Below, piece after piece: positions 27,589-36,964 of a stretch of DNA of 64,000 nucleotides; the stretch's first letter is position 1, and each line of letters starts with the position of its first letter. Location: NCBI RefSeq assembly GCF_014646255.1, contig NZ_BMNC01000011.1, positions 172,552 to 236,551 on the forward strand, written 5' to 3'. Below the pieces are notes generated by a model, which saw only the letters and a list, made by a program, of their open reading frames with translations, was not told where the DNA came from and did not search any database. The stretch is from Lentzea pudingi (lineage in GTDB: Bacteria; Actinomycetota; Actinomycetes; Mycobacteriales; Pseudonocardiaceae). The position numbers and the translations under genes were made by a program.

Positions 27589-28722
27589 TCAGTGAGCGGC
27601 GGAGACCCTGGCGGTGACCAGGTTCGTGAGCACGGCGCCGAGGCCGGTGGCGACGGCGCCGGTGAGGATGGCGGCCTCGCCCAGCCGTGAGGTCTCCACG
27701 GCGGGAGGCTGGTAGGGCGACAGCGCGGCCAGGAAGGTGCGCACAGGCTCGGCGAGCAGATCACCGTTCAAGCCGATGCCACCTCCCAGCACGATCAACG
27801 AGACGTCCACGACCGACACGATCCTGGCGGCGTGCTCGGCGATCCGTTCGGCCTCCCAGGCGACGAGTCGCAGCGCGCGGTCGTCCCGCACCCGAGCGGC
27901 GGCCATGACGTCCTCGCAGGTGGCGAATTCGGAGTGCTGCCAGACGTGCGCGAGGAACGCGTCCGCGGCCGGGCTGTCGGTCCGGAACCGCTGGCCGGGT
28001 GGCACCTGGTCGATCTCACCCGCGGCCCCGTTCACACCGCGGTGCAGACCGCCGCCGAGCACCAGCCCGGCACCGACACCGCTGCCGACCGACAGGAACG
28101 CGAAGTCGCGGACGTCCGCACCGGCACCCCGCCAGCCCTCGCCGACCGCGGCGAGGTTGACGTCGTTCTCCACGATCACCGGCAGGGCCAGTGCGGCGGT
28201 GAGCTCGGCCCTGGCGGCGAACCCCTCCAGCGCGTGCTGGTTGGCGTCGTGGACGATCCCGGTGCGCGGGTCGATCACGCCACCGATGCCGATCGTGGCG
28301 ACCTCGGGCAGCGACCCCGCCGTGTCGACGAGCGCGTCCCTCACCCGCAGCGCCACCTCCAGCACGTGGGCCGGCTCGTTGCTCGCCACCGGCTGGTCGA
28401 GCCGGGCGAGCACCTCGCCGTCGAGGTCGGCGATCATGCCGCGCAGGTACCGGCTGCCGAGGTCGAGCGCCAGCACCGTGGCCGCCCGCGCCCGCGGTCC
28501 GAAGTACACCGCGTCGTACCCCGCCGCGTCCGGTGGCCGGGGCACCTCCTCGACGAGCCCGGCCGCGAGCAGCGCGTCGATCGCCCTGTTCGCGGTCGGC
28601 TTGGACATGCCGAGGTCCCGCGAGAGCTGCGCACGGGTGACCGGGTGCCGCCGGCGGATCGCCCGGTACACGGCCTGCAGATTGGTGTCCCGCACGTGCG
28701 CCCCGGTCACGGCCCCTGTCAT
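27589..28722 (-). CDS. ROK-family transcriptional regulator
   Basis: 377 residues. An N-terminal winged helix (VTRAQLSRDLGMSKPTANRAIDALLAAGLVEE, about 25-60) is followed by a sugar-kinase-fold ROK domain with DLGS phosphate-loop (near 92), GIGGVIDP and GSGVGAGLVLGGGLHRG segments. The zinc-binding cysteine cluster of many ROK proteins (CxCGxxGC) is not visible, as in several actinomycete members. It is divergent from a Tat-exported glycosidase gene and likely represses it until a sugar ligand binds. The ATG at 28722 is preferred to a TTG at 28731. Confidence 0.9.
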   Translation of the reverse strand: MTGAVTGAHVRDTNLQAVYRAIRRRHPVTRAQLSRDLGMSKPTANRAIDALLAAGLVEEVPRPPDAAGYDAVYFGPRARAATVLALDLGSRYLRGMIADLDGEVLARLDQPVASNEPAHVLEVALRVRDALVDTAGSLPEVATIGIGGVIDPRTGIVHDANQHALEGFAARAELTAALALPVIVENDVNLAAVGEGWRGAGADVRDFAFLSVGSGVGAGLVLGGGLHRGVNGAAGEIDQVPPGQRFRTDSPAADAFLAHVWQHSEFATCEDVMAAARVRDDRALRLVAWEAERIAEHAARIVSVVDVSLIVLGGGIGLNGDLLAEPVRTFLAALSPYQPPAVETSRLGEAAILTGAVATGLGAVLTNLVTARVSAAH

Positions 28723-28847
28723 GCCCGTCAAAGTAGTGACGAGCCGTTACCGGGGGCCAGGTTCACCGCTTCACATACCGATCACATACCTGACCTCATA
28801 CCCGGCCGCTGTTGTCTGGCGTCGTTCTCGACGAAGGGAGACCGGCG

Positions 28848-29804
28848 ATGTCCGGCGAGAGGCAGTACAGCCGCCGTGCGATCGGCAAGCTGGCGGCAGG
28901 CGCGGTCGCGGCGGCGGGCATGGCGTCGTTGCCGGGCCAGGCGTCGGCCGCGCCGCACTACCGCGCGCACGGCCCGTTGCTCACCGACGGCTACCAGACG
29001 TGGATCGACGCGATCAACAACCAGGGCGCCGACCTCGCGAAGGTCGTGACGGGCTGGGGCATGCCCGGCTCCGGGCCGTGGCAGAACTTCCCCGACCACA
29101 TCTGGACCGCGGCGGGCGCGACGAACTTCCTCATCGTCCGCACCGTCACCGGCGACACGGACAAGATGATCGACCCGAACCAGGCCGTCGCCGAGATCCG
29201 CGACTCGCGCTTCTTCGAGTTCAAGAGGATCCGCTCGGGCGCCGACAAGTGCATCATCGAGCTCGGCAACGAACCGAACATCCGCGTCGCCGACCCGTGG
29301 GCGTACGGCTACAACCTGAGCGTGACGATCGACCGCATCCGGGAGACGTTCCCCGGAGCCAAGATCTGCGGCACCGCGCTGTCACCGAACAAGACCACGA
29401 ACCCGGACACCTGGTACGCCAACCCGAACTTCGTCAACGCCATCAAGAAGTGCGACTTCGTGGGCGTCCACTTCTACAGCAACGCCGACGACGGCAACTT
29501 CGCCGCGCAGGGCGGCTGGAACGAGCTCACGTACTCGGAAACCCTGTCGCGGTGCGCGTCCAAGTGGCCCGGCAAGCCGGTGATCGCCACCGAGTACTCG
29601 ATGCGGACGACCCGCGTCACGCCCTACAACAAGGGCTACAAGTACGGCAGCCTCATCCACTTCGACGACTCGGTCGCGTCCAGCCTGTGGGGTGCCTGCT
29701 ACTACCACGTGCAGACCAACCCGGGCGGCATCGACTTCCACGAGAACGTCGGCTCCGAAGGCGCTCGCGGCTACCGCAAACGCCTGAGCGAAGGCGGCCT
29801 GTAA
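28848..29804 (+). CDS. Tat-exported clan GH-A-like glycoside hydrolase
   Basis: 318 residues. A twin-arginine signal (SRRAIGKLAAGA, residues 8-19) ends near ASA at 32-34. The mature part is a TIM barrel with the acid/base Glu142 in the GNEPN motif and a probable nucleophile Glu249 in IATEYS, the spacing seen in clan GH-A enzymes. A polysaccharide-degrading role is likely; the exact family cannot be set by eye. AGGGAG lies 7 bases before the ATG. A ROK regulator is encoded divergently, and a hairpin follows the gene. Confidence 0.85.
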   Translation: MSGERQYSRRAIGKLAAGAVAAAGMASLPGQASAAPHYRAHGPLLTDGYQTWIDAINNQGADLAKVVTGWGMPGSGPWQNFPDHIWTAAGATNFLIVRTVTGDTDKMIDPNQAVAEIRDSRFFEFKRIRSGADKCIIELGNEPNIRVADPWAYGYNLSVTIDRIRETFPGAKICGTALSPNKTTNPDTWYANPNFVNAIKKCDFVGVHFYSNADDGNFAAQGGWNELTYSETLSRCASKWPGKPVIATEYSMRTTRVTPYNKGYKYGSLIHFDDSVASSLWGACYYHVQTNPGGIDFHENVGSEGARGYRKRLSEGGL

Positions 29805-29810
29805 CCCACT

Positions 29811-29845
29811 CCCCCAGGTAGACTGGCAGGGCATCTACCTGGGGG
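29811..29845. terminator. hairpin between glycosidase and methyltransferase genes, overlapping the next ribosome-binding site
   Basis: Perfect 12-bp arms (29811-29822 and 29834-29845) around an 11-base loop, starting 6 bp after the glycosidase stop and followed by TTT. The 3' arm ends in GGGGG, which is also the ribosome-binding sequence of the GTG at 29851. Confidence 0.6.
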
Positions 29846-29850
29846 TTTGA

Positions 29851-30537
29851 GTGCAACGGACCGTGCGCACGATCGATGACGTCATGACTCTGCTGGACGG
29901 GTTGTCCGCGTCGCCCGAGGGCGACTGGTGGGACCGCTTCTACGCCGACCGCTCGCACGAGGTCCCGTTCTTCGTGGCCAAGCCGGACGAGAACCTGGTC
30001 AGCCTCGTGGAACGCGGCCTGCTGCCGCCGGGCCGCGCACTGGACGTCGGCTGCGGTCCCGGCCGCAACGCGCTCTTCCTGGCGCGCAACGGGTTCCAGG
30101 TCGACGCGGTGGACCTCTCGGCGACCGCGATCAGGTGGGCCGTCGAACGCGCCGAAGGCCTCGACATCCGCTTCCGGCACGGCGACGCGTTCGAGACCGA
30201 GGGCTCGTACGACCTGATCTACGACTCGGGCTGCTTCCACCACCTGCCACCGCACCGCCGCGTCGGCTACCTCGCGCTGCTCGACCGCGCGCTGGCCCCC
30301 GGCGGCCACTTCGGGCTCACCTGCTTCACCGACGAGGAGGGCACCTCCGTCCCGGACGCGGAGCTGTACCGGACCGGGCTCGCGGGCGGCGTCGGCTACA
30401 CCCCGGACGAGCTGCGGTGGATCTTCCAGGACCTCACCGAGGTGGAGTTGCGCCGGATGACGGAGGAGCCGCCGGACTCGCCGCGGTTCGGGAAGTCGTT
30501 CCTCTGGACGGCCCTGTTCACGCGTCGAGTGCAGTGA
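29851..30537 (+). CDS. class I SAM-dependent methyltransferase
   Basis: 228 residues. Motif I is LDVGCGPGRNALFLA (about residues 64-78), followed by VDAVDLSATAI and the GCFHHLPPH segment, typical of TehB/UbiE-like small-molecule methyltransferases. The GTG at 29851 is preceded by GGGGG, which is partly sequestered in a hairpin. The substrate is unknown. It is probably not in an operon with the histidine kinase 116 bp downstream. Confidence 0.88.
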   Translation: MQRTVRTIDDVMTLLDGLSASPEGDWWDRFYADRSHEVPFFVAKPDENLVSLVERGLLPPGRALDVGCGPGRNALFLARNGFQVDAVDLSATAIRWAVERAEGLDIRFRHGDAFETEGSYDLIYDSGCFHHLPPHRRVGYLALLDRALAPGGHFGLTCFTDEEGTSVPDAELYRTGLAGGVGYTPDELRWIFQDLTEVELRRMTEEPPDSPRFGKSFLWTALFTRRVQ

Positions 30538-30653
30538 CCGGACGCCGACGTTCGGCAGGCGGAAAAGTCGGGTGTCGCCACCTGCGAAAGTAGGGTCAAC
30601 CCCCTGCTCCAGTAGGTGATCCAAGGCACAAAAGCGGCAGTATCGTCACCGGC

Positions 30654-31400
30654 GTGACGCAGGCCGGAGACCTGGCACTCGTGCTGCTCGTACTCGTGGC
30701 AGCCGCGCTCGCGGGCCTCTACCTCGGCACGCGGCGCAGCCTCACGCGGGCTCTGGCCGAACGAGAACGCGAGCTGCTGGCCGAGCAGGCCCGCGCCGAC
30801 GAACGCACGAGGCTCGCCGCCGAGATGCACGACGTCGTCACGCACCGGCTGAACCTGATGGTGCTGCACGCCGGCGCGTTGCGAATAGCCGCGCACGACG
30901 ACGGCGTCCGCGAGGCTGCGGGCGAACTGCGCACCGCGGGCTGCCAGGCGCTGGACGAACTGCGCGACCTGGTCGGCGTGCTGCGCTCCGGCCGCACCAC
31001 CAGCATTCCCGACGTGCTGCCCGACCACCTCGCCCGCCTGGTCGCCGACTCCGGCACCGGCCTGGCGATCACCCTCACCGAACACGGCGACGCGGACACC
31101 ATCTCCCCCGCCATGCGCCGCACGGTCTACCGCGTCGTCCAGGAGTCCCTGACGAACGTGCACAAGCACGCGCCGGGAGCCCAGACCGAGATCACGATCC
31201 ACTGTGGACCGAGCATCGTGCGGGCGGTCATCCGCAACACGCGACCGGTCTCCCCGGTCCTGGCGCTCCCCGGCTCCGGCGGCGGTCTGCTCGGCCTGCG
31301 GGGCCGGGTGGAGATGGTCGGGGGAACGCTGACCGCGGGCCCGACGGACGACGGCGGCTTCGAGGTCGACGCCGTGCTGCCCGCGTTCGTGCCTACGTGA
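30654..31400 (+). CDS. orphan sensor histidine kinase (NarL/DesK type)
   Basis: 248 residues. One N-terminal transmembrane segment (about 7-25) and a short coiled coil lead to a HisKA_3 dimerisation helix with the phospho-acceptor His59 in EMHDVVTHRLN. The C-terminal ATPase domain has VVQESLTNVHKHA (N-box) and GLLGLRGRVEMVGG (G-box). No sensory domain is present, and no response regulator gene is adjacent, so the cognate partner must be elsewhere. The start is GTG at 30654. Its last 8 bp overlap the 3' end of the convergent PucR gene. Confidence 0.9.
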   Translation: MTQAGDLALVLLVLVAAALAGLYLGTRRSLTRALAERERELLAEQARADERTRLAAEMHDVVTHRLNLMVLHAGALRIAAHDDGVREAAGELRTAGCQALDELRDLVGVLRSGRTTSIPDVLPDHLARLVADSGTGLAITLTEHGDADTISPAMRRTVYRVVQESLTNVHKHAPGAQTEITIHCGPSIVRAVIRNTRPVSPVLALPGSGGGLLGLRGRVEMVGGTLTAGPTDDGGFEVDAVLPAFVPT

Positions 31401-32922
31401 CCTCGTCCGACGCCCGGACCGCCCGGCACGCCAGGTGCACCGCCAGCCGTTCGTCCGGGTTCAGCAGGCTGACCCCGAGCAGTTGCTCGACCCGGTTGAT
31501 CCGCTGCGACACCGTGTTCCGGTGCACCTTCAGCCGCACGGCCGCGGACGACGTCACCGACTCCTCGTCCAGGTAGACGGCGAGGGTGCGCAGCAGCTGC
31601 CCGTCCTCCACGCCCGTCAGCGGGTCCAGCAGCCGTGCGGCCTGGTCGACCAGCGCCGGGGTCTCCGCCGCCATCGACAGCAGGCGCCGCACGCCCAGTT
31701 CGTCGACGTGCACGACCTTCGCCGAGCCGGTCATCGAGGCGGCCTCGCGTGCCTCCGCGAGCGTCCTGCCGACGCCCGTGACGCCGGGGTGCGGGCGCCC
31801 GATGCCGGCGACGAGCGAGCAGTCGCCCAGCACCTGGGCGATCTTCGCGGTCAGCTCGCGGTGCTGCGACTGCGGCGGCTCGGAGTCGTTGGTGAGCCAG
31901 AACGACCAGCCCTCCGCGCCCTCGACCAGCTGACCGTGCAGGCCGCGGCGGGACAGGTCGACGCGCAGCCGTTCGGTGCTCGTGGGATCGGCCACGGTCG
32001 ACGGCACGACGTAGACGCCCGTGTGCCAGCCGTCGAGCCGCCACCCGGCGAGCACGGCCTGCTGCACGAGGTGCGGCGGCACGTCGTCGCCGGACGCGAG
32101 CAGCTCGGACAGCAGCGAGCCGCGGGAACGGGCGCGGCGCTCGGTCTCCAGGCGTTCGGCGGCGACCCAGCTGCCCAGCGCCCACGACGCGACCTGGCTG
32201 ATCTGCGCGACGGTCTCGGCCCGGCGCTTGTTGCTGCCCCGCGCGTGCGAGACGAGCCACAGGTGCACGTGCCCGGTGCGGTCGGTCTCCACCGGCACGG
32301 CCACGGCGAAGCCCTCGGCCATCTCGACGGTCGTGGCGACGGAACCGGTCAGCAGGTCCGGCGGCAGGCCGGGCGGCGACACGCCCTCGATCGCGGTGCC
32401 GTCCGCGCTGATCACGGCACACGTCACGTGCAGCTCGCCGGACAGGATCGTGATCACCGACCGCGGGTCGGGCCTGCTGCGCCCCAGCCGCGCGGTGACG
32501 GCGTTGAGCAGCCTGGCCGCCGTGACCTCGGGACGCCGCACCGCCGTGCGCAACGCGTCCGCGACCAGCAGCGGGTCGTCCGCGCCGGCCTGCAGCAACG
32601 GCACGCCGAGCCGGTTCGCGAACGAGATCGTCGCGGCGGAGGGGGCCTGGTAGGCACCGGTCGACGGCCGCACCAGCACGACGGCCCGCACGTCCGCGCT
32701 GTACGCCCGGCGCAGCGCCACCTCGACGAGGTACGGCTGGTGCCCGGTGAGGATCACCAGGTCGCCCGCCGAGCACGCCTCGACGGCCGTGATGTCCGCC
32801 GCCAGCCGCACGTCCGCGACCTCGGTGCCGACACCGCGTTCGCCCGCCAGCAGGGTCACGTCGCCGAGCACGCCGATCTCCAGGAGATCGCGCACGGTCA
32901 GGGAGTCGGCGTCGTCGATCAC
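31393..32922 (-). CDS. PucR-family transcriptional regulator
   Basis: 509 residues. The N-terminal PucR-like ligand domain begins LTVRDLLEIGVLGDVTLLAGERGV; a GGDEF-like central region follows; the C-terminal helix-turn-helix (LRTLAVYLDEESVTSSAAVRLKVHRNTVSQRINRVEQLLG, last about 70 residues) is the CdaR/PucR type. These proteins regulate purine, allantoin and other nitrogen-compound catabolism. The GTG at 32922 overlaps the stop of the DUF917 gene by GTGA, making it the last gene of the permease-HyuA-DUF917 operon, which it likely controls. Confidence 0.9.
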   Translation of the reverse strand: MIDDADSLTVRDLLEIGVLGDVTLLAGERGVGTEVADVRLAADITAVEACSAGDLVILTGHQPYLVEVALRRAYSADVRAVVLVRPSTGAYQAPSAATISFANRLGVPLLQAGADDPLLVADALRTAVRRPEVTAARLLNAVTARLGRSRPDPRSVITILSGELHVTCAVISADGTAIEGVSPPGLPPDLLTGSVATTVEMAEGFAVAVPVETDRTGHVHLWLVSHARGSNKRRAETVAQISQVASWALGSWVAAERLETERRARSRGSLLSELLASGDDVPPHLVQQAVLAGWRLDGWHTGVYVVPSTVADPTSTERLRVDLSRRGLHGQLVEGAEGWSFWLTNDSEPPQSQHRELTAKIAQVLGDCSLVAGIGRPHPGVTGVGRTLAEAREAASMTGSAKVVHVDELGVRRLLSMAAETPALVDQAARLLDPLTGVEDGQLLRTLAVYLDEESVTSSAAVRLKVHRNTVSQRINRVEQLLGVSLLNPDERLAVHLACRAVRASDEVT

Positions 32923-33980
32923 TCGGCGTCCCGGAACGGCAGGTAGTCGAGGTCGTAGCCGAACGCCCGCGGGTCGACCCTGCCGAGCATCTCCGGACGT
33001 ACCCACTGCGGTGGTGATGGGAGCGCTACCACGTCCACGACCGCGCCGAACCCGAGCCCTTCGGCCGACAGCGGGTGGCCGGTCTCGGCGTCCAGGCAGC
33101 ACAGCAGGTCCGGCGTCGTCACGAGCGCCTCGCCGTCCGCGAGCGCGACGAGGTACTCCCCCTGCATCTCCAGGCGCACGTACGCGTCGTCGGCGTCGAG
33201 CCGCTGCAGCGCCACCGTTCCACGCGGGAAGTCACCGGCCGATTCACGCCACACCTCGACGACTTTGCCCCGTGCCACGAGGAAACCGCCGGAGGCCTTG
33301 GCCCGTTCGGCGACGGAGTCCGTGCGCCGCGACCAGATCTCGCCCAGTTCGAGGGCACGCGCGAGCGAACCCGTGATGCCCGCCGCGACCGCGTCCGCGA
33401 GCTTCAACGGCTTCGCGACCATCATCGCCCAGCCACCGAAGTCGACCATCACCGTGCGGGCGAGCTTCTCGATGCCGGTCGAGTCGAGCACCGCGCGGTT
33501 GCCGCTGGGTTCGGTGATGGCCAGCGGGGTCGTGGGCAGCCCGGCCGCGTCGTAGGTCGTCTGGTCGATCCGCGGGAACGCTCTCCCCATCCCGTCGACG
33601 TCGACGTACGGCAGGCCCAGCCGTGCGGCGAGGAGCAGCGGCAACAGGCCGTTGCACCCGCCGATCTCCCACCCGATGACGGCCGTCGCGGACGTGGAGT
33701 CGTGCGCCTGCAACGCTTTGAGCGCCTCCTCGGCCTCCCTGCCGGACGGCAGCTTCTCGATCAGGACGGTCGGTGCGCCGAGCAACCCGACCCGTGCGCC
33801 GTAGCCGTCCGGATCGGCCTCGGCCGCGTCGAGGACCGTGATGGGCCCGCTCTGGCGCATCTCGTGCCGCAGCATCGCGGCGAACGCGTGGGTCTCCTGC
33901 TCGCCGCCCCCACCACCGCTGCCGAGCATGACCACGCCCAAAGCGAGCCGGTCCACCTCTTCAGGCCGCAGCAGGTGCAT
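32919..33980 (-). CDS. DUF917 / S-methyl-thiohydantoin desulfurase-family protein
   Basis: 353 residues of the DUF917 family, later named after an S-methyl thiohydantoin desulfurase. Marks are VMLGSGGGGG near the N-terminus, IGWEIGGCNGLLPLLLAARLGLPYVDVDGMGRAFP (about 105-140) and conserved Asp/His-like metal positions. Such proteins act on cyclic imides or thiohydantoins and are usually paired with HyuA-like proteins, as here. The ATG at 33980 has AAGG 8 bases upstream; a longer frame to 34295 runs into hyuA-like coding sequence. It is the third gene of the operon, between the HyuA-like and PucR genes. Confidence 0.88.
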   Translation of the reverse strand: MHLLRPEEVDRLALGVVMLGSGGGGGEQETHAFAAMLRHEMRQSGPITVLDAAEADPDGYGARVGLLGAPTVLIEKLPSGREAEEALKALQAHDSTSATAVIGWEIGGCNGLLPLLLAARLGLPYVDVDGMGRAFPRIDQTTYDAAGLPTTPLAITEPSGNRAVLDSTGIEKLARTVMVDFGGWAMMVAKPLKLADAVAAGITGSLARALELGEIWSRRTDSVAERAKASGGFLVARGKVVEVWRESAGDFPRGTVALQRLDADDAYVRLEMQGEYLVALADGEALVTTPDLLCCLDAETGHPLSAEGLGFGAVVDVVALPSPPQWVRPEMLGRVDPRAFGYDLDYLPFRDAE

Positions 33981-33990
33981 GAGCAGGACC

Positions 33991-35520
33991 TTAGTGGCCG
34001 AGCAGCAGATCACCCACCGCACGCGCTCGCACGCGGCTCGCGTTTCCCGGCAGGTAGGCGAGCGGGATCTCCTCGATCTCGACGATCCGCACGCTGCCCG
34101 CGTCCGCACCCGCCGCCACCGCCCTGTCCACGGCCTCCTGCCGGGCCGCGTCGAGCACCTCGTCACGTCGCGCCGGCTCCATCGTGAACACCCGGTCGAC
34201 CTCACCGCCGACCTGCGCGATCGCGGCACCGACGGCGCCCGCGAAGGCGTGGTGCGGGGGCCGGACGCCCTTGATCTCGTCCGGCACGAGGACACTCCCG
34301 CCGCCGACCAGCACGACGGGCATCGGTGCCGGGCTCGTGCGCATGCGGTCGACCTGCGCGGCGATCCGGTCGCCGACGTGGTCGAGCACCGACCGCACGA
34401 GCGTGCGGTCGAGCTTCTCGACGAGGCTCCTGTCGCCGATGTCGGCGAGGCCCGCCGCGACCGCGACGTCCGTCACCGTCAGCGTGTCGCCGCCGAACAC
34501 CAGAGCTCTTCGCGCCAACCGGAATCCGACGCTGTCCGGTCCGATCTGGACGTCCGGGTGCTGCCTGATCACGCTGCCGCCGCCGAGGCCGATCGACCGG
34601 ACGTCGGGCATCCGGAAGTTCGTGCGCACGCCGCTGATGATCACCTCGGATGAGGCCTCGCGCGGGAAACCGTTGTGCAGCACGCCGATGTCGGTCGTGG
34701 TGCCGCCGACGTCGATCACCGCGCAGTCGTCCGAGCCGGCCAGGAACGCGCCGCCGCGCATGGAGTTCGTGGGCCCGGAGGAGAACGTGGCGACCGGGTA
34801 GCAGCGCGCGTACTCCAGGTCCATCAGCGTGCCGTCGTTCTGGCTGAGGTAGAGCGGTGCGTCGATGCCCTGTGCCGTCAGGGATTCCGAGAGCCCGTCG
34901 GCGATCTGCTCGGCGAGCGCGCGCAGCGCGGCGTTGATGATCGTCGCGTTCTCCCGCTCCAGCAGGCCGAGCCGCCCGATCTCGTGCGAGAAGCTCACCA
35001 GCAGCCCCGGCACCTCGGCCGTGAGGATCTCCGCGGCCCTGCGCTCGAACTCGCTGCTGACCAACGAGAACACCGACGAGATGGCGACCGACCGCACGTC
35101 TTTCTCCGCGAGGTCGGCGGCGACCGCGCGCAGTTCGTCCTCCCGGAGCGGCGAGATGACCCGGCCGTCGTACTCGTGGCCGCCGTGGCAGAGGTACGCG
35201 TGCCCGCCGATGGCCTCGCGCAGTTCCCCGGGCCAGTCGACGAACGGCGGAAGTGCCGCGGTGGCGGGAAGTCCGAGCCTGACGGCCGCCGTCCGCGCGA
35301 GCCCCCTGCCCTCCACGACGGCGTTGACGAAGTGCGTCGTGCCGATCATGACGGCGGTGATCGACGCCGGCGCGAACGCGTGCCGCAACCCGCCGACCGC
35401 GTCGATGATCCCCGTGGTCACGTCGGCCGTCGTGGTCGCCTTGCACTCGGCCAGGACCCGCCGGCCCTCGACGAGAACGGCATCGGTGTTCGTGCCGCCG
35501 ACGTCGATACCGATGTGCAT
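33991..35520 (-). CDS. hydantoinase/oxoprolinase family protein (HyuA-like)
   Basis: 509 residues. The N-terminal GIDVGGTNTDAVLV phosphate-binding segment, the central VIDVGGTTTDIG second phosphate loop and GLGGGSVIR are the ASKHA-fold marks of HyuA, the ATP-dependent N-methylhydantoinase/5-oxoprolinase alpha part. No HyuB gene is present; the DUF917 protein takes its usual place. The ATG at 35520 follows GAGGGG with 5-base spacing, which is better than a GTG at 35526. Predicted role: ATP-dependent ring opening of a hydantoin-like substrate in the cytoplasm. Confidence 0.9.
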   Translation of the reverse strand: MHIGIDVGGTNTDAVLVEGRRVLAECKATTTADVTTGIIDAVGGLRHAFAPASITAVMIGTTHFVNAVVEGRGLARTAAVRLGLPATAALPPFVDWPGELREAIGGHAYLCHGGHEYDGRVISPLREDELRAVAADLAEKDVRSVAISSVFSLVSSEFERRAAEILTAEVPGLLVSFSHEIGRLGLLERENATIINAALRALAEQIADGLSESLTAQGIDAPLYLSQNDGTLMDLEYARCYPVATFSSGPTNSMRGGAFLAGSDDCAVIDVGGTTTDIGVLHNGFPREASSEVIISGVRTNFRMPDVRSIGLGGGSVIRQHPDVQIGPDSVGFRLARRALVFGGDTLTVTDVAVAAGLADIGDRSLVEKLDRTLVRSVLDHVGDRIAAQVDRMRTSPAPMPVVLVGGGSVLVPDEIKGVRPPHHAFAGAVGAAIAQVGGEVDRVFTMEPARRDEVLDAARQEAVDRAVAAGADAGSVRIVEIEEIPLAYLPGNASRVRARAVGDLLLGH

Positions 35521-35529
35521 GTCCACCCC

Positions 35530-36849
35530 TCAGGCGGCCTGAGCTTCCTCGACCACTTTACGGTTGGTGGCCCTGCGCGTCCGCATCCGCAGGAGGTCCA
35601 ACCGGCCGGCGGAGACGTACAGCCCGAACGCGAGCACGAGAGAGTTCACACTGGACTGTCCGAACGGCAGGATTTCACCCAACACGGCCGAAACAGGCCA
35701 GATGATCACCGTCGCGGGCACCCACGAAGGCGCCGAGCGCGGCACGTGCGGCCGGGTGGAGATGATCTCGTTGCGCCACTGACGAACCACGAAGTACTCG
35801 GCGGCCATGATCCCGGCGACGGGCGGGAACACCACCGCCAGCAGCACCAGGAAGTGGCTGAACTGGTGCACGATCCCGGCGGCCGCGAGGAAGGTGCCCG
35901 CGCACCCGACCACGACGGTCACCTGTGCCCGGTTGATCCTGACCGCGAACACGGCGTCGAAGAAGTTCACGAGCCCCAGCGAAGCCGAGCGCAGGTTCCA
36001 GTCGTTGATCTTCAGCACCACCGTGACGACGATCAACGCGCCGATCCACCCACCGGACGCGCTGATGACGCCCGTGACGTCCGCGGTGCCGAGCCCGTGC
36101 GCGAGGACCACACCGACCAGACCAATAGCCCACTCACCGGCCGTGATCCCGAGAACTGTCTGCTTGACGACGTCCCGTTCGGTGCGGTGGAAGCGCGCCA
36201 GGTCCGGTGAGATCACCGCTCCGACGATGAAACTGCCCGTGACCAGCGTGATCGCCGTCAACATCCCGATCGAGGGCCCTGGCGCCGGACTGCTGACGGT
36301 GGCACCGACATCGTTGACATCGCTCAGCACGAGGTAACCAAGCAACAGCAGGAACGCAGGCACAGCCACGTACGACGTCCACGCCATCCACCGCACGCCA
36401 TAGGCCGCGATGACCGTGACGACCACCCCGAGGACCAACGACCACACCGGCGCCGGCAACACCCCCGTCACCCCGGCGAGGACCGCCCCGGCCAGCCCCG
36501 TCTGCACCCCGAACCACCCGGTGCACGCCAGGGCGATGATCAGCCCCAGCATCGCCGACCCGGCATGCCCGAACCCGGTCCACCGCCCGAGAAGCGCCGT
36601 CGGCAGCCCCTCCCGCTGCCCGATGACCCCCACCGCGATCGCCACGACGCCGAGCAGCACGGCCCCGATCGTGAGAGCGAGCAACGCACCCCAGAACGTC
36701 ATGCCGAAGCCAAGTGTCGCGCCCAGCAGCAACTGGCTCAGCGCGGTCGTCTGCCCGAAGCGCTGGGACGCGACTGACAACCACGGGCGCCGCGCCTGGT
36801 CAGGGACACGACTGAGGGCCTGATCATCACGCCCGGCAAGAGCGGCCAC
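35530..36849 (-). CDS. NCS1-family permease, CodB/cytosine permease-like
   Basis: About 439 residues with 12 hydrophobic segments and the NCS1 nucleobase/hydantoin transporter pattern (LGATLGFGMTFWGALLALTIG; GVQTGLAG; VGAVISPDLARFHRTERD; FPPVAGIMAAEYFVV). It is the first gene of the operon and should import the substrate, probably a hydantoin, purine or pyrimidine-like ring. GGAGGG abuts the ATG at 36855 but lies 6-7 bases before the GTG at 36849, so I chose the GTG. It ends 9 bp before the HyuA-like start. Confidence 0.9.
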   Translation of the reverse strand: MAALAGRDDQALSRVPDQARRPWLSVASQRFGQTTALSQLLLGATLGFGMTFWGALLALTIGAVLLGVVAIAVGVIGQREGLPTALLGRWTGFGHAGSAMLGLIIALACTGWFGVQTGLAGAVLAGVTGVLPAPVWSLVLGVVVTVIAAYGVRWMAWTSYVAVPAFLLLLGYLVLSDVNDVGATVSSPAPGPSIGMLTAITLVTGSFIVGAVISPDLARFHRTERDVVKQTVLGITAGEWAIGLVGVVLAHGLGTADVTGVISASGGWIGALIVVTVVLKINDWNLRSASLGLVNFFDAVFAVRINRAQVTVVVGCAGTFLAAAGIVHQFSHFLVLLAVVFPPVAGIMAAEYFVVRQWRNEIISTRPHVPRSAPSWVPATVIIWPVSAVLGEILPFGQSSVNSLVLAFGLYVSAGRLDLLRMRTRRATNRKVVEEAQAA

Positions 36850-36964
36850 GACCATCCCTCCGCCCTGTGATCGACAACCCGGACAGTAATGGCCCACCCA
36901 CGATCGAGCTACAGACAATGTGCACAGTCAGATGAATCACCACGTTGCGAAACGCACAGGCGAC

